A DNA stretch of 38,473 nt, from NCBI GenBank assembly GCA_964586785.1, contig CAZPHS010000019.1:1-38473 (forward strand). Direction: 5' to 3'. The notes below the pieces were generated by a model. It did no database searches. It saw only the letters and a program-made list of their open reading frames with translations, and had not been told where the DNA came from. The DNA is from SZUA-584 sp041656035 (GTDB taxonomy: Bacteria > Bacillota > Clostridia > Christensenellales > SZUA-584). Of the stretch, positions 8,256 through 16,401 are shown piece after piece; positions within the stretch are counted from its first letter, which is position 1; the number at the start of each line of letters is the position of its first letter. Both the position numbers and the translations under genes were made by a program.

Positions 8256-9422
8256 TCAAACCTTAAACACAATGTCATAAAAACTTTTCTTAATGTCGGG
8301 CGGATATTCAAGTAGCCTCTCCAAAATAATCTCCGCCGCCAGCCGTGATGTATTCCCGTCTCCATACAGGCTTTGCTTCGCGCGCGCCATACGGACAAAT
8401 TCGTCCGAAAAAGCCCTGTCCATCGCATTGATTATAGAGCTTTTTTGCGGCGCGGCGTTAATAACGCCGGGGGCTTGCAGCCTACCCTTTTGCCGATCGC
8501 CAATATTGACAGCCGGTACGCCAATCAGGGGCGCTTCAAGTATACCGCTCGATGAATTGCCGATTATCGCTTTCGCGCCGCGCAAAGCCGCCAAATATTT
8601 CATCATGCCGAGGGAAGCGATAAAACGCACGTTGTCTCTGCGTTTGCTGTACTTGCGCCACAGGCGGTTTATTTGCCGCCCGCCCGCGTCCGCGCCTGCC
8701 TTTGTAACAATAAACCCCATATTCGGATAGGTATCCATCGCCGCCATCAGCTCCCTAACCTGCGCTCCCGCGGTATTTTGTTCCGCCGTCGCCGGGTGGA
8801 AAGTTACAACGCAATACGGGCGCGCCCAAAGCTTGATATCACCGTACTGCTCCGAGGCGGCAAGCGATACGTTCATGACGTTTTCAACCGCGAGGGCGCC
8901 GACATTATACACCCTGTCCGGGTCTTCGCCCAACTGTATCACGCGCCTGCGGTAGGGCTCGCAGGTTACAAAATGCAGCCAGCTTAACTTGGTAATCGAA
9001 TGCCTGTAGCATTCGTCGATGGCGCCCTGCGTAGTTTCTCCTCCATGAAAATGCGCGATGGGAATTCTTTGGTTGGCAGCGGCGCAACACACCGCGAGCG
9101 TCTCGAATCTGTCTCCCAAAACAATGAGCAGGTCGGGCGGATATCGCTCAAAATACGCGCCGAATTGAATAAGCGCTTTTCCCATCGCTTCGCTCGTCGC
9201 TTTTGGCGTATCCCCGTCGCGTAGAATTTTTATTTTCCGGTGTATTGTAAACCCGTCGTTTTTTATCTCATTGCACGTATATCCGAATTTTTGGCGCAGA
9301 TGCGTACCCGTAGCGACTATGCGCATACGTATCCGGTTTTCTTCCCGCAGGCGGCTTAGCAGAGGCTTTAATATGCCGTAATCCGCCCGTGTTGTGGTTA
9401 CCGCGCATACCGTTTTATTCAT
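8256..9422 (-). CDS. legG: Hydrolysing NDP-N-acetylglucosamine-type 2-epimerase (NeuC/LegG)
   Basis: The 388-residue cytoplasmic enzyme removes the nucleotide and inverts C2, giving the free 2,4-diacetamido-trideoxy-mannose (LegG) or ManNAc (NeuC). It has the GT-B-like epimerase fold, with the opening VTTTRADYG at residues 7-15, HFHGGE in the N-terminal lobe, and NSSSGILEAP binding the nucleotide phosphates in the C-terminal lobe. The start at 9422 overlaps the end of the synthase gene (ATGAATAA), so translation is probably coupled; upstream start 9446 would lie inside that gene. Its presence argues against pseudaminic acid, which uses PseG instead. LegG is preferred to NeuC because LegB and LegC homologues lie in the same locus. 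Confidence 0.88.
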   Translation of the reverse strand: MNKTVCAVTTTRADYGILKPLLSRLREENRIRMRIVATGTHLRQKFGYTCNEIKNDGFTIHRKIKILRDGDTPKATSEAMGKALIQFGAYFERYPPDLLIVLGDRFETLAVCCAAANQRIPIAHFHGGETTQGAIDECYRHSITKLSWLHFVTCEPYRRRVIQLGEDPDRVYNVGALAVENVMNVSLAASEQYGDIKLWARPYCVVTFHPATAEQNTAGAQVRELMAAMDTYPNMGFIVTKAGADAGGRQINRLWRKYSKRRDNVRFIASLGMMKYLAALRGAKAIIGNSSSGILEAPLIGVPAVNIGDRQKGRLQAPGVINAAPQKSSIINAMDRAFSDEFVRMARAKQSLYGDGNTSRLAAEIILERLLEYPPDIKKSFYDIVFKV

Positions 9423-10410
9423 GTTTAATAATCTCGTCCATGGCATAATCCCTTGCCGCCTTTTTGCCTATTATACGGGGCCACTCCATAGGGGATAAAC
9501 CGTTCGCGGGACGTTTTGCCGTCAAATTTTGCGCGGTAAATATCTCTCCTTTTTTAACGCTTCGGGATGCCACAATGCTCTTGCGGACTGCCGTAATATT
9601 TATTTTCTCCGACTCCGTGGGTTTTTTGATTCCGTTTCCCATTGCCGCCTCGATTTTTCTGATACCGGTTACCAGATTGTATAGTTCCTCCGGGTTAAGG
9701 CTCGCCCTGTGGTCCGGTCCTTCCATGTTTTTGTCCAGCGTAAAATGTTTTTCGACCACGCAGGCGCCCAAAGCCACTGCCGCTAAAGCGATTTCAACGC
9801 CTTCCGTATGGTCGGAATACCCGACGGGCAAGCCAAAAGCGTCCGACATAGTGCGCATCGCCAGAAGATTCGCGTTTTCAGGCGGCGTCGGATACGAGGT
9901 GTTGCACTGCAGAAGCGTTATAGGCCCGCTGCCGTTTTTCCGCAGCAGGCGTATGGCTTCCTCCACCTCGCAAAGCGTCGACATTCCCGTGGAAAGCATC
10001 ACCGGCTTTCCGGTTCTAGCCAGCGCCGAAAGATAGGGGTAATTTGTAATTTCACCCGACGGTATCTTCCAGAACGGCACGTCCAGCGTGGCGAGAAATT
10101 CTATGCTTTCAATATCGAAAGGAGTGGATGCAAAGCTGATTTTGGCTGTTTTGCAGTAGTCACGCAATTCCTTGAACTGTTCAAAGGATAGCTCCAGTCT
10201 TTTCAACATTTCAAGCTGGTTGCCTCCCTTGGCCCCGTTTTTGGTTTGATACCGAGCCTTTCGCGCCTGTCCGGAGACTATATTTTCAGCCTTAAATGTC
10301 TGGAACTTTACTCCGTCAACGCCGCAGTATACCGCTGTATCCACAAGTTTTTTCGCTATACTCAGGCTTCCGTTATGGTTAACGCCCGCCTCCGCCATAA
10401 TGTAAACCAT
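9415..10410 (-). CDS. legI: Legionaminic/N-acetylneuraminic acid synthase (NeuB family)
   Basis: The 331-residue enzyme condenses phosphoenolpyruvate with a six-carbon amino sugar to make a nine-carbon nonulosonic acid. The N-terminal TIM barrel begins MAEAGVNHNGSL, then shows KFQTFKAENIV, STPFD and GYSDHTEG. The C-terminal antifreeze-like SAF domain (about residues 275-331) contains RSVKKGEIFTAQNLTAKRP. Both domains are complete. ATG 10410 is chosen because AAGG lies 12 bases upstream and family proteins start at this point; a GTG at 10419, directly after the legH stop, is an alternative. The gene lies between legH and legG with no real gap. Substrate assignment follows from the neighbouring Leg enzymes. 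Confidence 0.92.
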   Translation of the reverse strand: MVYIMAEAGVNHNGSLSIAKKLVDTAVYCGVDGVKFQTFKAENIVSGQARKARYQTKNGAKGGNQLEMLKRLELSFEQFKELRDYCKTAKISFASTPFDIESIEFLATLDVPFWKIPSGEITNYPYLSALARTGKPVMLSTGMSTLCEVEEAIRLLRKNGSGPITLLQCNTSYPTPPENANLLAMRTMSDAFGLPVGYSDHTEGVEIALAAVALGACVVEKHFTLDKNMEGPDHRASLNPEELYNLVTGIRKIEAAMGNGIKKPTESEKINITAVRKSIVASRSVKKGEIFTAQNLTAKRPANGLSPMEWPRIIGKKAARDYAMDEIIKHE

Positions 10411-10419
10411 GCGTTTCAC

Positions 10420-11067
10420 TTACCTTAAACCATATTTAACCGGTTTTGCCGGTATGCCGACGGCGGTGCATCCCGCCGGAATGTCGTGGACGGCGACCGC
10501 TCCGGCCCCCAGAACCGCTTCCTCGCCTATACTGATGCCTTCTATCACAACGGCGCCAATGCCGATGTGCGCTTTTCGCCCCACCTTCACATTGCCGGCC
10601 AGGCAAGCGCCGGGAGCAACGTGTACAAATTCGCCCAAAGCGCAATCATGCTCTATGATTGCGGCTGTGTTTATTATGGCGCACTCCCCGACGCCGGCCT
10701 GTGCGTTGACTACCGCCTTCTTTCCGACGAATACGCCCGGCGCGAGCGCCGCGCTTTCCGACACGACGGCCGACGGGTCTAAAACGACGGGCAGTGAAAA
10801 GCCTATCTGCTTGAGGCGCTGATGAATGCGTATACGCTTTGAAGCGTCTTTGGAGCTGCCCACCGCTATAAACGCGCTGTGGCAGCCCGCGTTATAGATA
10901 CGCTCCCAATCGTCATCGCAGGCCGTAACCGGTATTCCCATCACATAAAAATTCGCTCGCGAAGTAATATCGCTCAGCGTAATATTGCCATACGCGTTGC
11001 GGGGTATCGCGTCCAGCACCGATTTACAATGTCCGCCCGCCCCTACTATCAACAGCGAATCCGCCAT
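10420..11067 (-). CDS. legH: NeuD/PglD-family sugar O/N-acyltransferase, likely LegH
   Basis: A 215-residue left-handed beta-helix acyltransferase. The N-terminal Rossmann-like domain starts with LLIVGAGGHCKSVLDAI, as in PglD and NeuD. The hexapeptide-repeat domain covers about residues 90-205 (for example VGKKAVVNAQAGVGECAIIN and IGIGAVVIEG). In PglD the equivalent enzyme acetylates the 4-amino group of a UDP-sugar; in the legionaminic pathway this step is done by LegH, between the aminotransferase and the hydrolysing epimerase. The start ATG 11067 has GAAGGGG ahead of it; ATG 11082 is less likely. It is the first gene of the legH-I-G-F group. NeuD-like O-acetylation of the product cannot be excluded. 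Confidence 0.82.
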   Translation of the reverse strand: MADSLLIVGAGGHCKSVLDAIPRNAYGNITLSDITSRANFYVMGIPVTACDDDWERIYNAGCHSAFIAVGSSKDASKRIRIHQRLKQIGFSLPVVLDPSAVVSESAALAPGVFVGKKAVVNAQAGVGECAIINTAAIIEHDCALGEFVHVAPGACLAGNVKVGRKAHIGIGAVVIEGISIGEEAVLGAGAVAVHDIPAGCTAVGIPAKPVKYGLR

Positions 11068-11117
11068 AATCAACCCCTTCATATATTTATTTACTCAAGG
11101 TTTAAATTTACATGTAA

Positions 11118-11152
11118 GCCGAGGGGGCTGCCCCTGCGGGTGACCCTTCGGC
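11118..11152. repeat. GC-rich inverted repeat between DUF4183 gene and legH
   Basis: GCCGAGGGG at 11118-11126 can pair with CCCTTCGGC at 11144-11152 (9 bp with one G-U), and an internal GGGGC-T-GCCCC at 11124-11134 offers an alternative hairpin. It begins 10 bp after the DUF4183 stop on the minus strand. No T-tract follows, so it may be a transcript-end hairpin or attenuator between the two genes rather than a full terminator. Confidence 0.55.
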
Positions 11153-11162
11153 AACACTCTTG

Positions 11163-11555
11163 CTACGGTATAGCAACAAACGACGAAACAGATGTCTCCA
11201 CCGTAATTTCCGTGTTCGCATTGTAGGTTTGAAGAGTAATTGGATAGCCCGATATAAGCGTAAATCCGCCGACGGACGGGGTAATGACAACCGCATCAGA
11301 ATTGATTTCATACAGCCCAGGTTGCTGCAGAACTCCATTTATGCTCAAAAGGTTTAACCCCTGATCCGTTGCGAAGGCTGTCGCTGTGGTTCCGTCTCCG
11401 GTAAACCATGTTGACACCTCAAGCGAGTAAGCGCTCCCCGACGCTATGGGAACGGTACTGGACATCGCGCGAAAATACGCGTTTGCCAGCTGACTTGTAG
11501 CCCCGCTTATACTGGGAAAAGGCTCACTTGCTAATCTAAAGAGTTGTAACGCCAC
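11163..11555 (-). CDS. Single-domain DUF4183 protein
   Basis: A 130-residue protein with one DUF4183 domain (about residues 45-125): LNLLSINGVLQQPGLYEINSD is followed by strands ending ISGYPITLQTY. The N-terminal 40 residues (FRLASEPFPSISGATSQLANAYFRAMSS) are typical of these small proteins. There is no signal peptide or cysteine pair. It uses a GTG start at 11555 with an excellent AAAGGAGAG ribosome site, which suggests high expression. It stands alone between the glycosyltransferases and the legionaminic acid synthesis genes, with gaps on both sides. It resembles the repeat units of the 465-residue protein at the end of the locus. A structural surface or spore protein that carries the glycan is a reasonable guess, without direct proof. 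Confidence 0.85.
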   Translation of the reverse strand: MALQLFRLASEPFPSISGATSQLANAYFRAMSSTVPIASGSAYSLEVSTWFTGDGTTATAFATDQGLNLLSINGVLQQPGLYEINSDAVVITPSVGGFTLISGYPITLQTYNANTEITVETSVSSFVAIP

Positions 11556-11679
11556 TTTTTTCTCTCCTTTCCGGGCAATTTGAAATCCCCGAATCGGCCG
11601 TGTAGGCCTGTATGATTTGGGTCTGTCACTGTTATACTATGCGTCAGCTTTAGGTTATGATACTAATAAGCGGTAAGGT

Positions 11680-12675
11680 TTATACTTTAACCGGTCTTCC
11701 TTCCGTATTCATTCGTATTCTCTCCCGCATATTTATAATGGAGCGGACGTCAATTTCCGGCTGCGGCACGCAAATATTTGGGGCGCTGCGCAGCATAAGG
11801 CCAATGTCCAGAACCTTTAGCGCTTCGGCGTTCCTGCCAAGCCGACTGTACGATTGCGCGCGCAAAACATGTAAATCGGTGAAATACGGAAACAACCAAA
11901 TGCCTTCGCTAAGCACTTCTTCGAGCGCAATAAACCGCGAAAGCGCCAATAAGCAGATACCGAGACATTTATACAGATGCGGAGCGTAAAGGTATCCGCC
12001 GCCGAGCTTTTGCCGCGAAAGCTCAAAAGAAGCGGCGCTCTCCGTATATTCTTTCTGATTTAAAAGCTTAAGCCCTTGAAGATACCGCACATAGCCGTCC
12101 TTTGGGCGCTCTTTTAAATCCGTCTGCAAAAGCCGTTTCCTTTCTTTCGTTTGCCAATCAAAAGCCGTTTTAGCTTCGCGCGTGATTTTTATGTTTCCGC
12201 AAAGCACGCTATATATCCGCTCGTCGGGAATGGACTCGAAAGAGCGGTATATATAACGGTAATCCCCGCGGTTGCGAAGCAGGCGAAGGGATTGCGTCAG
12301 GCTGACCTCGGCTTTTTTATACCGGCTGCCGTCAACATCAATAAGATAGCCTTCCGCCGCGGGGTTTTGCATCAAAAGCTTAAGCTCGCCGAACTGGTCG
12401 CGGGATATTTGCTCGTCCGCCCGCAGGAACAACACCCAATCTCCGGCCGCGTGATCCATACATAAGTTCTTTACCTTGCTAAAGTCGTTCTCCCATACAG
12501 GTTGGTATACTTTAGCGCCGGCTTGCTTTGCAAGCTCCGGCATACGCCCGCGGGAGCCAATGTCCGCCACTATTATTTCATCAGCGGCTCCTTCCATGTT
12601 TTTGATACAGTCGGGGAAGTATGATTCTTCATCGCCGGTTATAACGCACAGGCTCAGTATTTTCTTTGTAGCCAT
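11680..12675 (-). CDS. Family 2 glycosyltransferase-like protein with TPR-like C-terminus, degenerate active site
   Basis: A 331-residue protein with an N-terminal GT-A domain (about 1-190) and a helical TPR-like region (about 200-310), the arrangement of SunS-like GT2 proteins. The strand LSLCVITGDEESYFPDCI and the segment AKQAGAKVYQPVWENDFSKVKNL match the family closely. Key acidic residues are changed: the usual DTGSxDGT reads ADIGSRGRM (from residue 37), and the usual LDADE reads LRADE (residues 84-88), so the first Asp of DxD is Arg. It may be inactive, or a binding partner of the Maf-type enzyme encoded 4 bp upstream. The start has GGTGG in the end of that gene. Confidence 0.8.
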   Translation of the reverse strand: MATKKILSLCVITGDEESYFPDCIKNMEGAADEIIVADIGSRGRMPELAKQAGAKVYQPVWENDFSKVKNLCMDHAAGDWVLFLRADEQISRDQFGELKLLMQNPAAEGYLIDVDGSRYKKAEVSLTQSLRLLRNRGDYRYIYRSFESIPDERIYSVLCGNIKITREAKTAFDWQTKERKRLLQTDLKERPKDGYVRYLQGLKLLNQKEYTESAASFELSRQKLGGGYLYAPHLYKCLGICLLALSRFIALEEVLSEGIWLFPYFTDLHVLRAQSYSRLGRNAEALKVLDIGLMLRSAPNICVPQPEIDVRSIINMRERIRMNTEGRPVKV

Positions 12676-12679
12676 AATG

Positions 12680-14608
12680 TCATACCACCTTCACGTTCAG
12701 TTCTTCCCGAACGTCCGCAACGGATTGCCGCGCTTCCTCAAAGGTGACGGCAAGGCTTTGGCATATCGCCCGCATATCGCGGAAAAACTGCCTGTGAAGC
12801 TCAAATATCTGCGTCCTTTTTTGCCGCGTATCAATAGCGCCTATGCGGCTGAACAAAAAAAAGTATGCGCATAACACTCTTTGGGAAAAGAAGCCGCACA
12901 AATCATCGTCACTGTACCTATAAAACGAGGCAAGATTTTTCTTATAGGTCTCATCAAGAATATGGCGATATTTTTCCTCGTCCTTGCCGGAGCACAAAAT
13001 AATCATACTCTCGCTCTCCAGCTTTTTCGTATTGGCCTCGCGCGAAAGATCGCGGAAAAATGCGGCATAACGCTCAATATCCGCAAGCATATTATCTAAA
13101 AGCGCGGCGCGCTCTTTTATCGATACCTTTTCTCTCTCTTTCGCGATTATATCGGTTACGGGGTATGGAAGCGGATCAGCGCAATACCGCCCGATAAGTT
13201 CGGATAGCTTTGCCCGCTCTGTTCCCTGTATTTTCGCCCCGCCTTCCGTCGCGTTGTAAAAGCGATGCTTTTGGTGGTTGGAGATGATGCTTTCCATTAT
13301 GAATCTAAATTTCACCCAGATATGATTAGACGGCAGCGTCTCCCCGTCGTTGCCTTCAACAAATACCGTAGGCAACGAATGAAGGGTATCCTTTATTTGT
13401 TTACCCGTATGCTGCATGGACACCGCGTCCTTACTGTGGGTGGCGCCGTCCTCGCCGTAGGATAGGTCCTGACCGACAAAAATAATGGGATCGGCGCCAA
13501 GGTATATGGCGGCGGACACCGCAAGGTGCGCCGCGCTCGCGCCTGAATCCAGCCCGCTTCCATCGCCAATATGCCTGTTAAACCAACAATTCAGCCCCTC
13601 TCCCTTCCTGAAAACAGGCATCTTTTCACCCGTAAAAGAACGGAAAATACGGGGGTCAACCATCCCAAGCGCAAATAAGGATATATCCGGCGAATGATTC
13701 CTGTTCTCAAAATGGTAAAAATAATTTGCTTTTGTCCGCTCGATAGAGCACATAATATCCGGCTTGATTCCGTTTTTTGTGAGAGGCACAATCGCGGATT
13801 CAGCGCAAAGCATAAGGCATTTGCCTTGGGCTTTTTTGAGCAGCGGTATGCTTTTATCGAGTGACGGTCCGTTTGAGACAATTATTGCCGCGGTGCCGGC
13901 GAACTTGTCTTTCATACTGCTCACGTTAGGGCTTTTTAGAAATTCTATTGTATTGCCCAGCAGATTGCGCAGGCCGGTTAAATCGTCCTGGTGGCTGTTG
14001 CCTATAAATGATGTTACATGTGACAGTTCTTCAAATACGCGCCGGTGAATTTCTAAATATTCTTTTTTAAAGTTTCTTGCCGCCGAATAGGTAAAAATGA
14101 CTGTCGGAACAGTGGTAATATCAAAAAGCATTGTGCTGAACAGTTCAATAAGCGGTTTTAAAAAGCGGTCGGCGTTCCCTATTAAGAATACGATTTTTTG
14201 CGTCTGAACCAAAGGCGACAGATCAAAATGGTAAAGCATCGCCTTGAACAAACAGATATCCCATTCGTATACTATGACAAGAGTTTGAGGCGGTTTTTGG
14301 GCAAAAAGCTCGAACAGCGCGTAACCGAAGCCGCAGCCATAAAGGAATATTTGCGCGGAGTCTTTAAGCTTTATCGCCCGCCCCCATGCCTTTGCCTCCC
14401 GCGCCGGATGAGCGCTTGTTATGTGGAAGCAGCCGCCGTCACGGTTATATCGACAGATAGGTAAACCTTCCTTATTATAAGCGATTTCCACCTTCTCGCT
14501 GTATTCTTCTTCCGAAATATTCGAAACGGCGCTTTTTAGCCACGGCGGCAGAAGCGCAAAGTTTTTTTGATACATTTCTTCAGTTTTATCCGGTTTCGCG
14601 ATATTCAT
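12680..14608 (-). CDS. Maf-type (DUF115) nonulosonic acid glycosyltransferase
   Basis: A 642-residue motility-associated-factor family glycosyltransferase. The central DUF115 domain shows AIIVSNGPSLDKSI (NGPSLD at 246-251), ESAIVPLTKNGIKPDI, and FVGQDLSYGEDGATHS, the core of the CMP-sugar-binding region. In Campylobacter, Aeromonas and Clostridium, Maf proteins transfer pseudaminic or legionaminic acid to Ser/Thr of flagellin. Here no flagellin gene is visible, so the acceptor may be another protein. The start ATG 14608 lies in an ATGA overlap with the previous stop and has AAAGGCGGGAG upstream, and is preferred over 14632. The C-terminal 150 residues are helical and rich in charged residues. 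Confidence 0.87.
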   Translation of the reverse strand: MNIAKPDKTEEMYQKNFALLPPWLKSAVSNISEEEYSEKVEIAYNKEGLPICRYNRDGGCFHITSAHPAREAKAWGRAIKLKDSAQIFLYGCGFGYALFELFAQKPPQTLVIVYEWDICLFKAMLYHFDLSPLVQTQKIVFLIGNADRFLKPLIELFSTMLFDITTVPTVIFTYSAARNFKKEYLEIHRRVFEELSHVTSFIGNSHQDDLTGLRNLLGNTIEFLKSPNVSSMKDKFAGTAAIIVSNGPSLDKSIPLLKKAQGKCLMLCAESAIVPLTKNGIKPDIMCSIERTKANYFYHFENRNHSPDISLFALGMVDPRIFRSFTGEKMPVFRKGEGLNCWFNRHIGDGSGLDSGASAAHLAVSAAIYLGADPIIFVGQDLSYGEDGATHSKDAVSMQHTGKQIKDTLHSLPTVFVEGNDGETLPSNHIWVKFRFIMESIISNHQKHRFYNATEGGAKIQGTERAKLSELIGRYCADPLPYPVTDIIAKEREKVSIKERAALLDNMLADIERYAAFFRDLSREANTKKLESESMIILCSGKDEEKYRHILDETYKKNLASFYRYSDDDLCGFFSQRVLCAYFFLFSRIGAIDTRQKRTQIFELHRQFFRDMRAICQSLAVTFEEARQSVADVREELNVKVV

Positions 14609-14928
14609 ATGCTCCCGCCTTTTTTCATCCACTCTGCGGCCATGGGATAGAACTTATCCTCCAATAAATCGGCAATACCGGCAATATCCTGATTTTTAAT
14701 GCAGTCGCGTAATGTTTTCATTAAAGGCAGCAGACGGTCCAAGTCAATTCGGGGCTGCGGCGAGCCCTGATCGCTCTCCACCAATTTTTCCAGCTCCGAC
14801 ACCGCCGCCAGAAGATTTTCTATGCCTTTTTTGTCCTCGCCTTCGTACAGCTGTGCGGACGCCGACTGCAAAAAGCCGCGCAGACGTTCACTTTCGGGCA
14901 CAGCCGGTTTAGTTTCCGTCTTATTCAT
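14605..14928 (-). CDS. Small acidic protein of unknown function, coupled to the Maf gene
   Basis: A 107-residue, all-helical, acidic protein with no membrane segment and no family that I recognise. Its C-terminal half reads like a short helical hairpin (LMKTLRDCIKNQDIAGIADLLEDKFYPM). It starts at ATG 14928, 9 bases after GGAGGG, overlapping the previous gene by 8 bp, and ends in an ATGA overlap with the Maf gene. Such tight coupling suggests a stoichiometric partner or chaperone of the glycosyltransferase. By position and size it recalls the small helper proteins in flagellar glycosylation clusters, but no homology is claimed. Confidence 0.75.
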   Translation of the reverse strand: MNKTETKPAVPESERLRGFLQSASAQLYEGEDKKGIENLLAAVSELEKLVESDQGSPQPRIDLDRLLPLMKTLRDCIKNQDIAGIADLLEDKFYPMAAEWMKKGGSI

Positions 14929-15136
14929 CAATCAATTCCCTCCACCCGCGCAGCTGATAAATAACAAGGTTAAACAGAGTGCTAAGAACCTGCGTTTCAA
15001 CCGTTGAGCAAAACTTGCGCAGTATTTCATTTTCTTCTTTTTCTTCACTTTCCGAAAGAATCACTTTTTTCATCAGCTCGGATTCCGTCCTTATCGCGGT
15101 TATCAGTCCGCGAAACTCCAAAAGCTTATGGGTCAT
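14921..15136 (-). CDS. Small helical protein of unknown function
   Basis: A 71-residue, highly charged helical protein (HKLLEFRGLITAIRTESELMKKV, then EESEEKEEN-like acidic stretch and a Leu-rich C-terminus) that I do not recognise. ATG 15136 is preferred because it follows GGTG by about 8 bases and lies after the end of the nucleotidyltransferase gene. An in-frame ATG at 15190 would overlap that gene by 20 bp and add 18 residues, but lacks a ribosome site. It overlaps the following 107-residue gene by 8 bp (ATGAATAA). The two may form a helical pair serving the Maf-type transferase; this is inference from gene order only. Confidence 0.65.
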   Translation of the reverse strand: MTHKLLEFRGLITAIRTESELMKKVILSESEEKEENEILRKFCSTVETQVLSTLFNLVIYQLRGWRELIDE

Positions 15137-15170
15137 CGTATTTTCACCGGCATCCTTTCTATATTGCTTG

Positions 15171-16220
15171 TCAATGAGTTTCATTTGCATAATCTTTACA
15201 CGCCTGATTGAAGCTTTTTATTTCGCCTATATCAGTCCAATATTCACGTATTGGAAATATGCAGACCGGTTCCTTATTTCTAATAAGCGCCTTAAACAAA
15301 TCGTTCATATCAAAATAAGAATCCTTTGGCACATAATCCACCGCTTGCGGATTAAACACATAAATTCCCGCATTTATAAAGCTTGAAAATACCGGTTTTT
15401 CCTCAAACCCGACCAAGAAGTCATGTTTCGCCTTAATAAGTCCGTACGGTACCTGAAAACCATACGCGGCTACGGCAATCGTCGCTTTTGCCTGACGCTC
15501 CTTATGAAAATCGACGAGCTGTTCAAAGCTTAGTTTAGTCAGTATATCGCCGTTGAGCACCAATATAGGCTCTTGGGTCTCAAAAGGAAAAAGGCTTAGT
15601 GAACCCGCGGTACCCATACGCTTTTTTTCATCGATATAGCAAATCTTAGCTCCAAATTTTGAGCCGTCGCCGAAATAGTCCTTTATCTGCGTTGATTTGT
15701 AATTGACAGATATGCAAAAACGCGCGAATCCCTGACGGATAAGCTGTTCCAAAATAATTTGCAGCATTGGTTTTCCGCCGATTTTGAGCATGGGTTTCGG
15801 GCAGTCGTCGGTCAGCGGTTTCAGCCGTTTTCCGCGCCCTCCCGCCATTATCACGATCCAGTTTTTCTTGTGGGAATCGGTTAGCCTCTCGTCCAGCCGT
15901 TCCACCCCTACAACATGCCTTCCTTCGTCTATCACCGGCAGATGACGGATTTTGTTAGCTTTCAATATATCGATAACGCTTTTTGGGTCGTTCATTTTTG
16001 GTATAGTGACCGGATGCAGATTCATAATCTGACTGACGGGATTGTTCAAAGGAATCCCTTTCAATATACCGCGGCGGATATCGCCGTCTGTAACTGTACC
16101 CAGCAGTTTTCCTTCTTCATCCGCCACAATAGCTATTTGTCCGGAATTACGGTCGATTATCTCAATCACCTTATAAATTTGCGTATCAGGGTTAATGAGT
16201 GTTTTCTTCCATTCATTCAT
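15171..16220 (-). CDS. ptmE: CBS-domain sugar nucleotidyltransferase, PtmE-like
   Basis: A 349-residue protein with two CBS repeats (about residues 8-112) followed by a sugar-phosphate nucleotidyltransferase domain (about 120-349). The nucleotide loop is IVIMAGGRGKRLKPLT, followed by PKPMLKIGGKPML, and NGDILT carries a metal-binding Asp. This domain order is that of Campylobacter PtmE, a glucosamine-1-phosphate guanylyltransferase that supplies GDP-activated precursor for legionaminic acid. The start is fixed by GGAGGTG directly upstream of ATG 16220; the longer frame from 16331 has no ribosome site. The gene heads the operon of two small proteins, Maf and the GT2-like protein. GTP preference is inferred from the PtmE analogy and not visible in sequence. 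Confidence 0.85.
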   Translation of the reverse strand: MNEWKKTLINPDTQIYKVIEIIDRNSGQIAIVADEEGKLLGTVTDGDIRRGILKGIPLNNPVSQIMNLHPVTIPKMNDPKSVIDILKANKIRHLPVIDEGRHVVGVERLDERLTDSHKKNWIVIMAGGRGKRLKPLTDDCPKPMLKIGGKPMLQIILEQLIRQGFARFCISVNYKSTQIKDYFGDGSKFGAKICYIDEKKRMGTAGSLSLFPFETQEPILVLNGDILTKLSFEQLVDFHKERQAKATIAVAAYGFQVPYGLIKAKHDFLVGFEEKPVFSSFINAGIYVFNPQAVDYVPKDSYFDMNDLFKALIRNKEPVCIFPIREYWTDIGEIKSFNQACKDYANETH

Positions 16221-16310
16221 GGCACACCTCCGAATTCCGTATTGCGTTTTAAAAATACTGGTTGCTTTGCCGGAACGCCTGTTATTATAATATTTATAAG
16301 ACGTATATTT

Positions 16311-16325
16311 GGTGACAGTGACACC
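16311..16325. promoter_or_regulatory. Imperfect palindrome GGTGACAGTGACACC, possible regulatory site
   Basis: A 15-bp imperfect palindrome (12 of 15 positions symmetric) lies 91 bp upstream of the ptmE-like start. Its core ACAGTGACA recurs upstream of both DUF4183 genes (on the + strand as CTGTCACTGT at 7487-7496 and 11623-11632). It could be an operator or part of a promoter shared by the locus. Confidence 0.35.
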
Positions 16326-16354
16326 ATACATAACGAATAACAGTCCGTTTTTCG

Positions 16355-16379
16355 CCGTTTATCCCCGCTTTGGGAACGG
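16355..16379 (-). repeat. Stem-loop after legC
   Basis: CCGTT-CCC and GGG-AACGG arms with a 3-base bulge can form a hairpin 20-45 bp after the legC stop on the minus strand. No T-run follows, so termination is uncertain. It separates the legB-legC pair from the ptmE operon. Confidence 0.35.
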
Positions 16380-16401
16380 GTATTTGTAAAAAAGCTTAAT
16401 T

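Noticed and set aside
10420..10822. Plus-strand frames opposite legH and neighbouring leg genes
   Set aside because: They are antisense shadows of GC-rich coding DNA without ribosome sites or family motifs.
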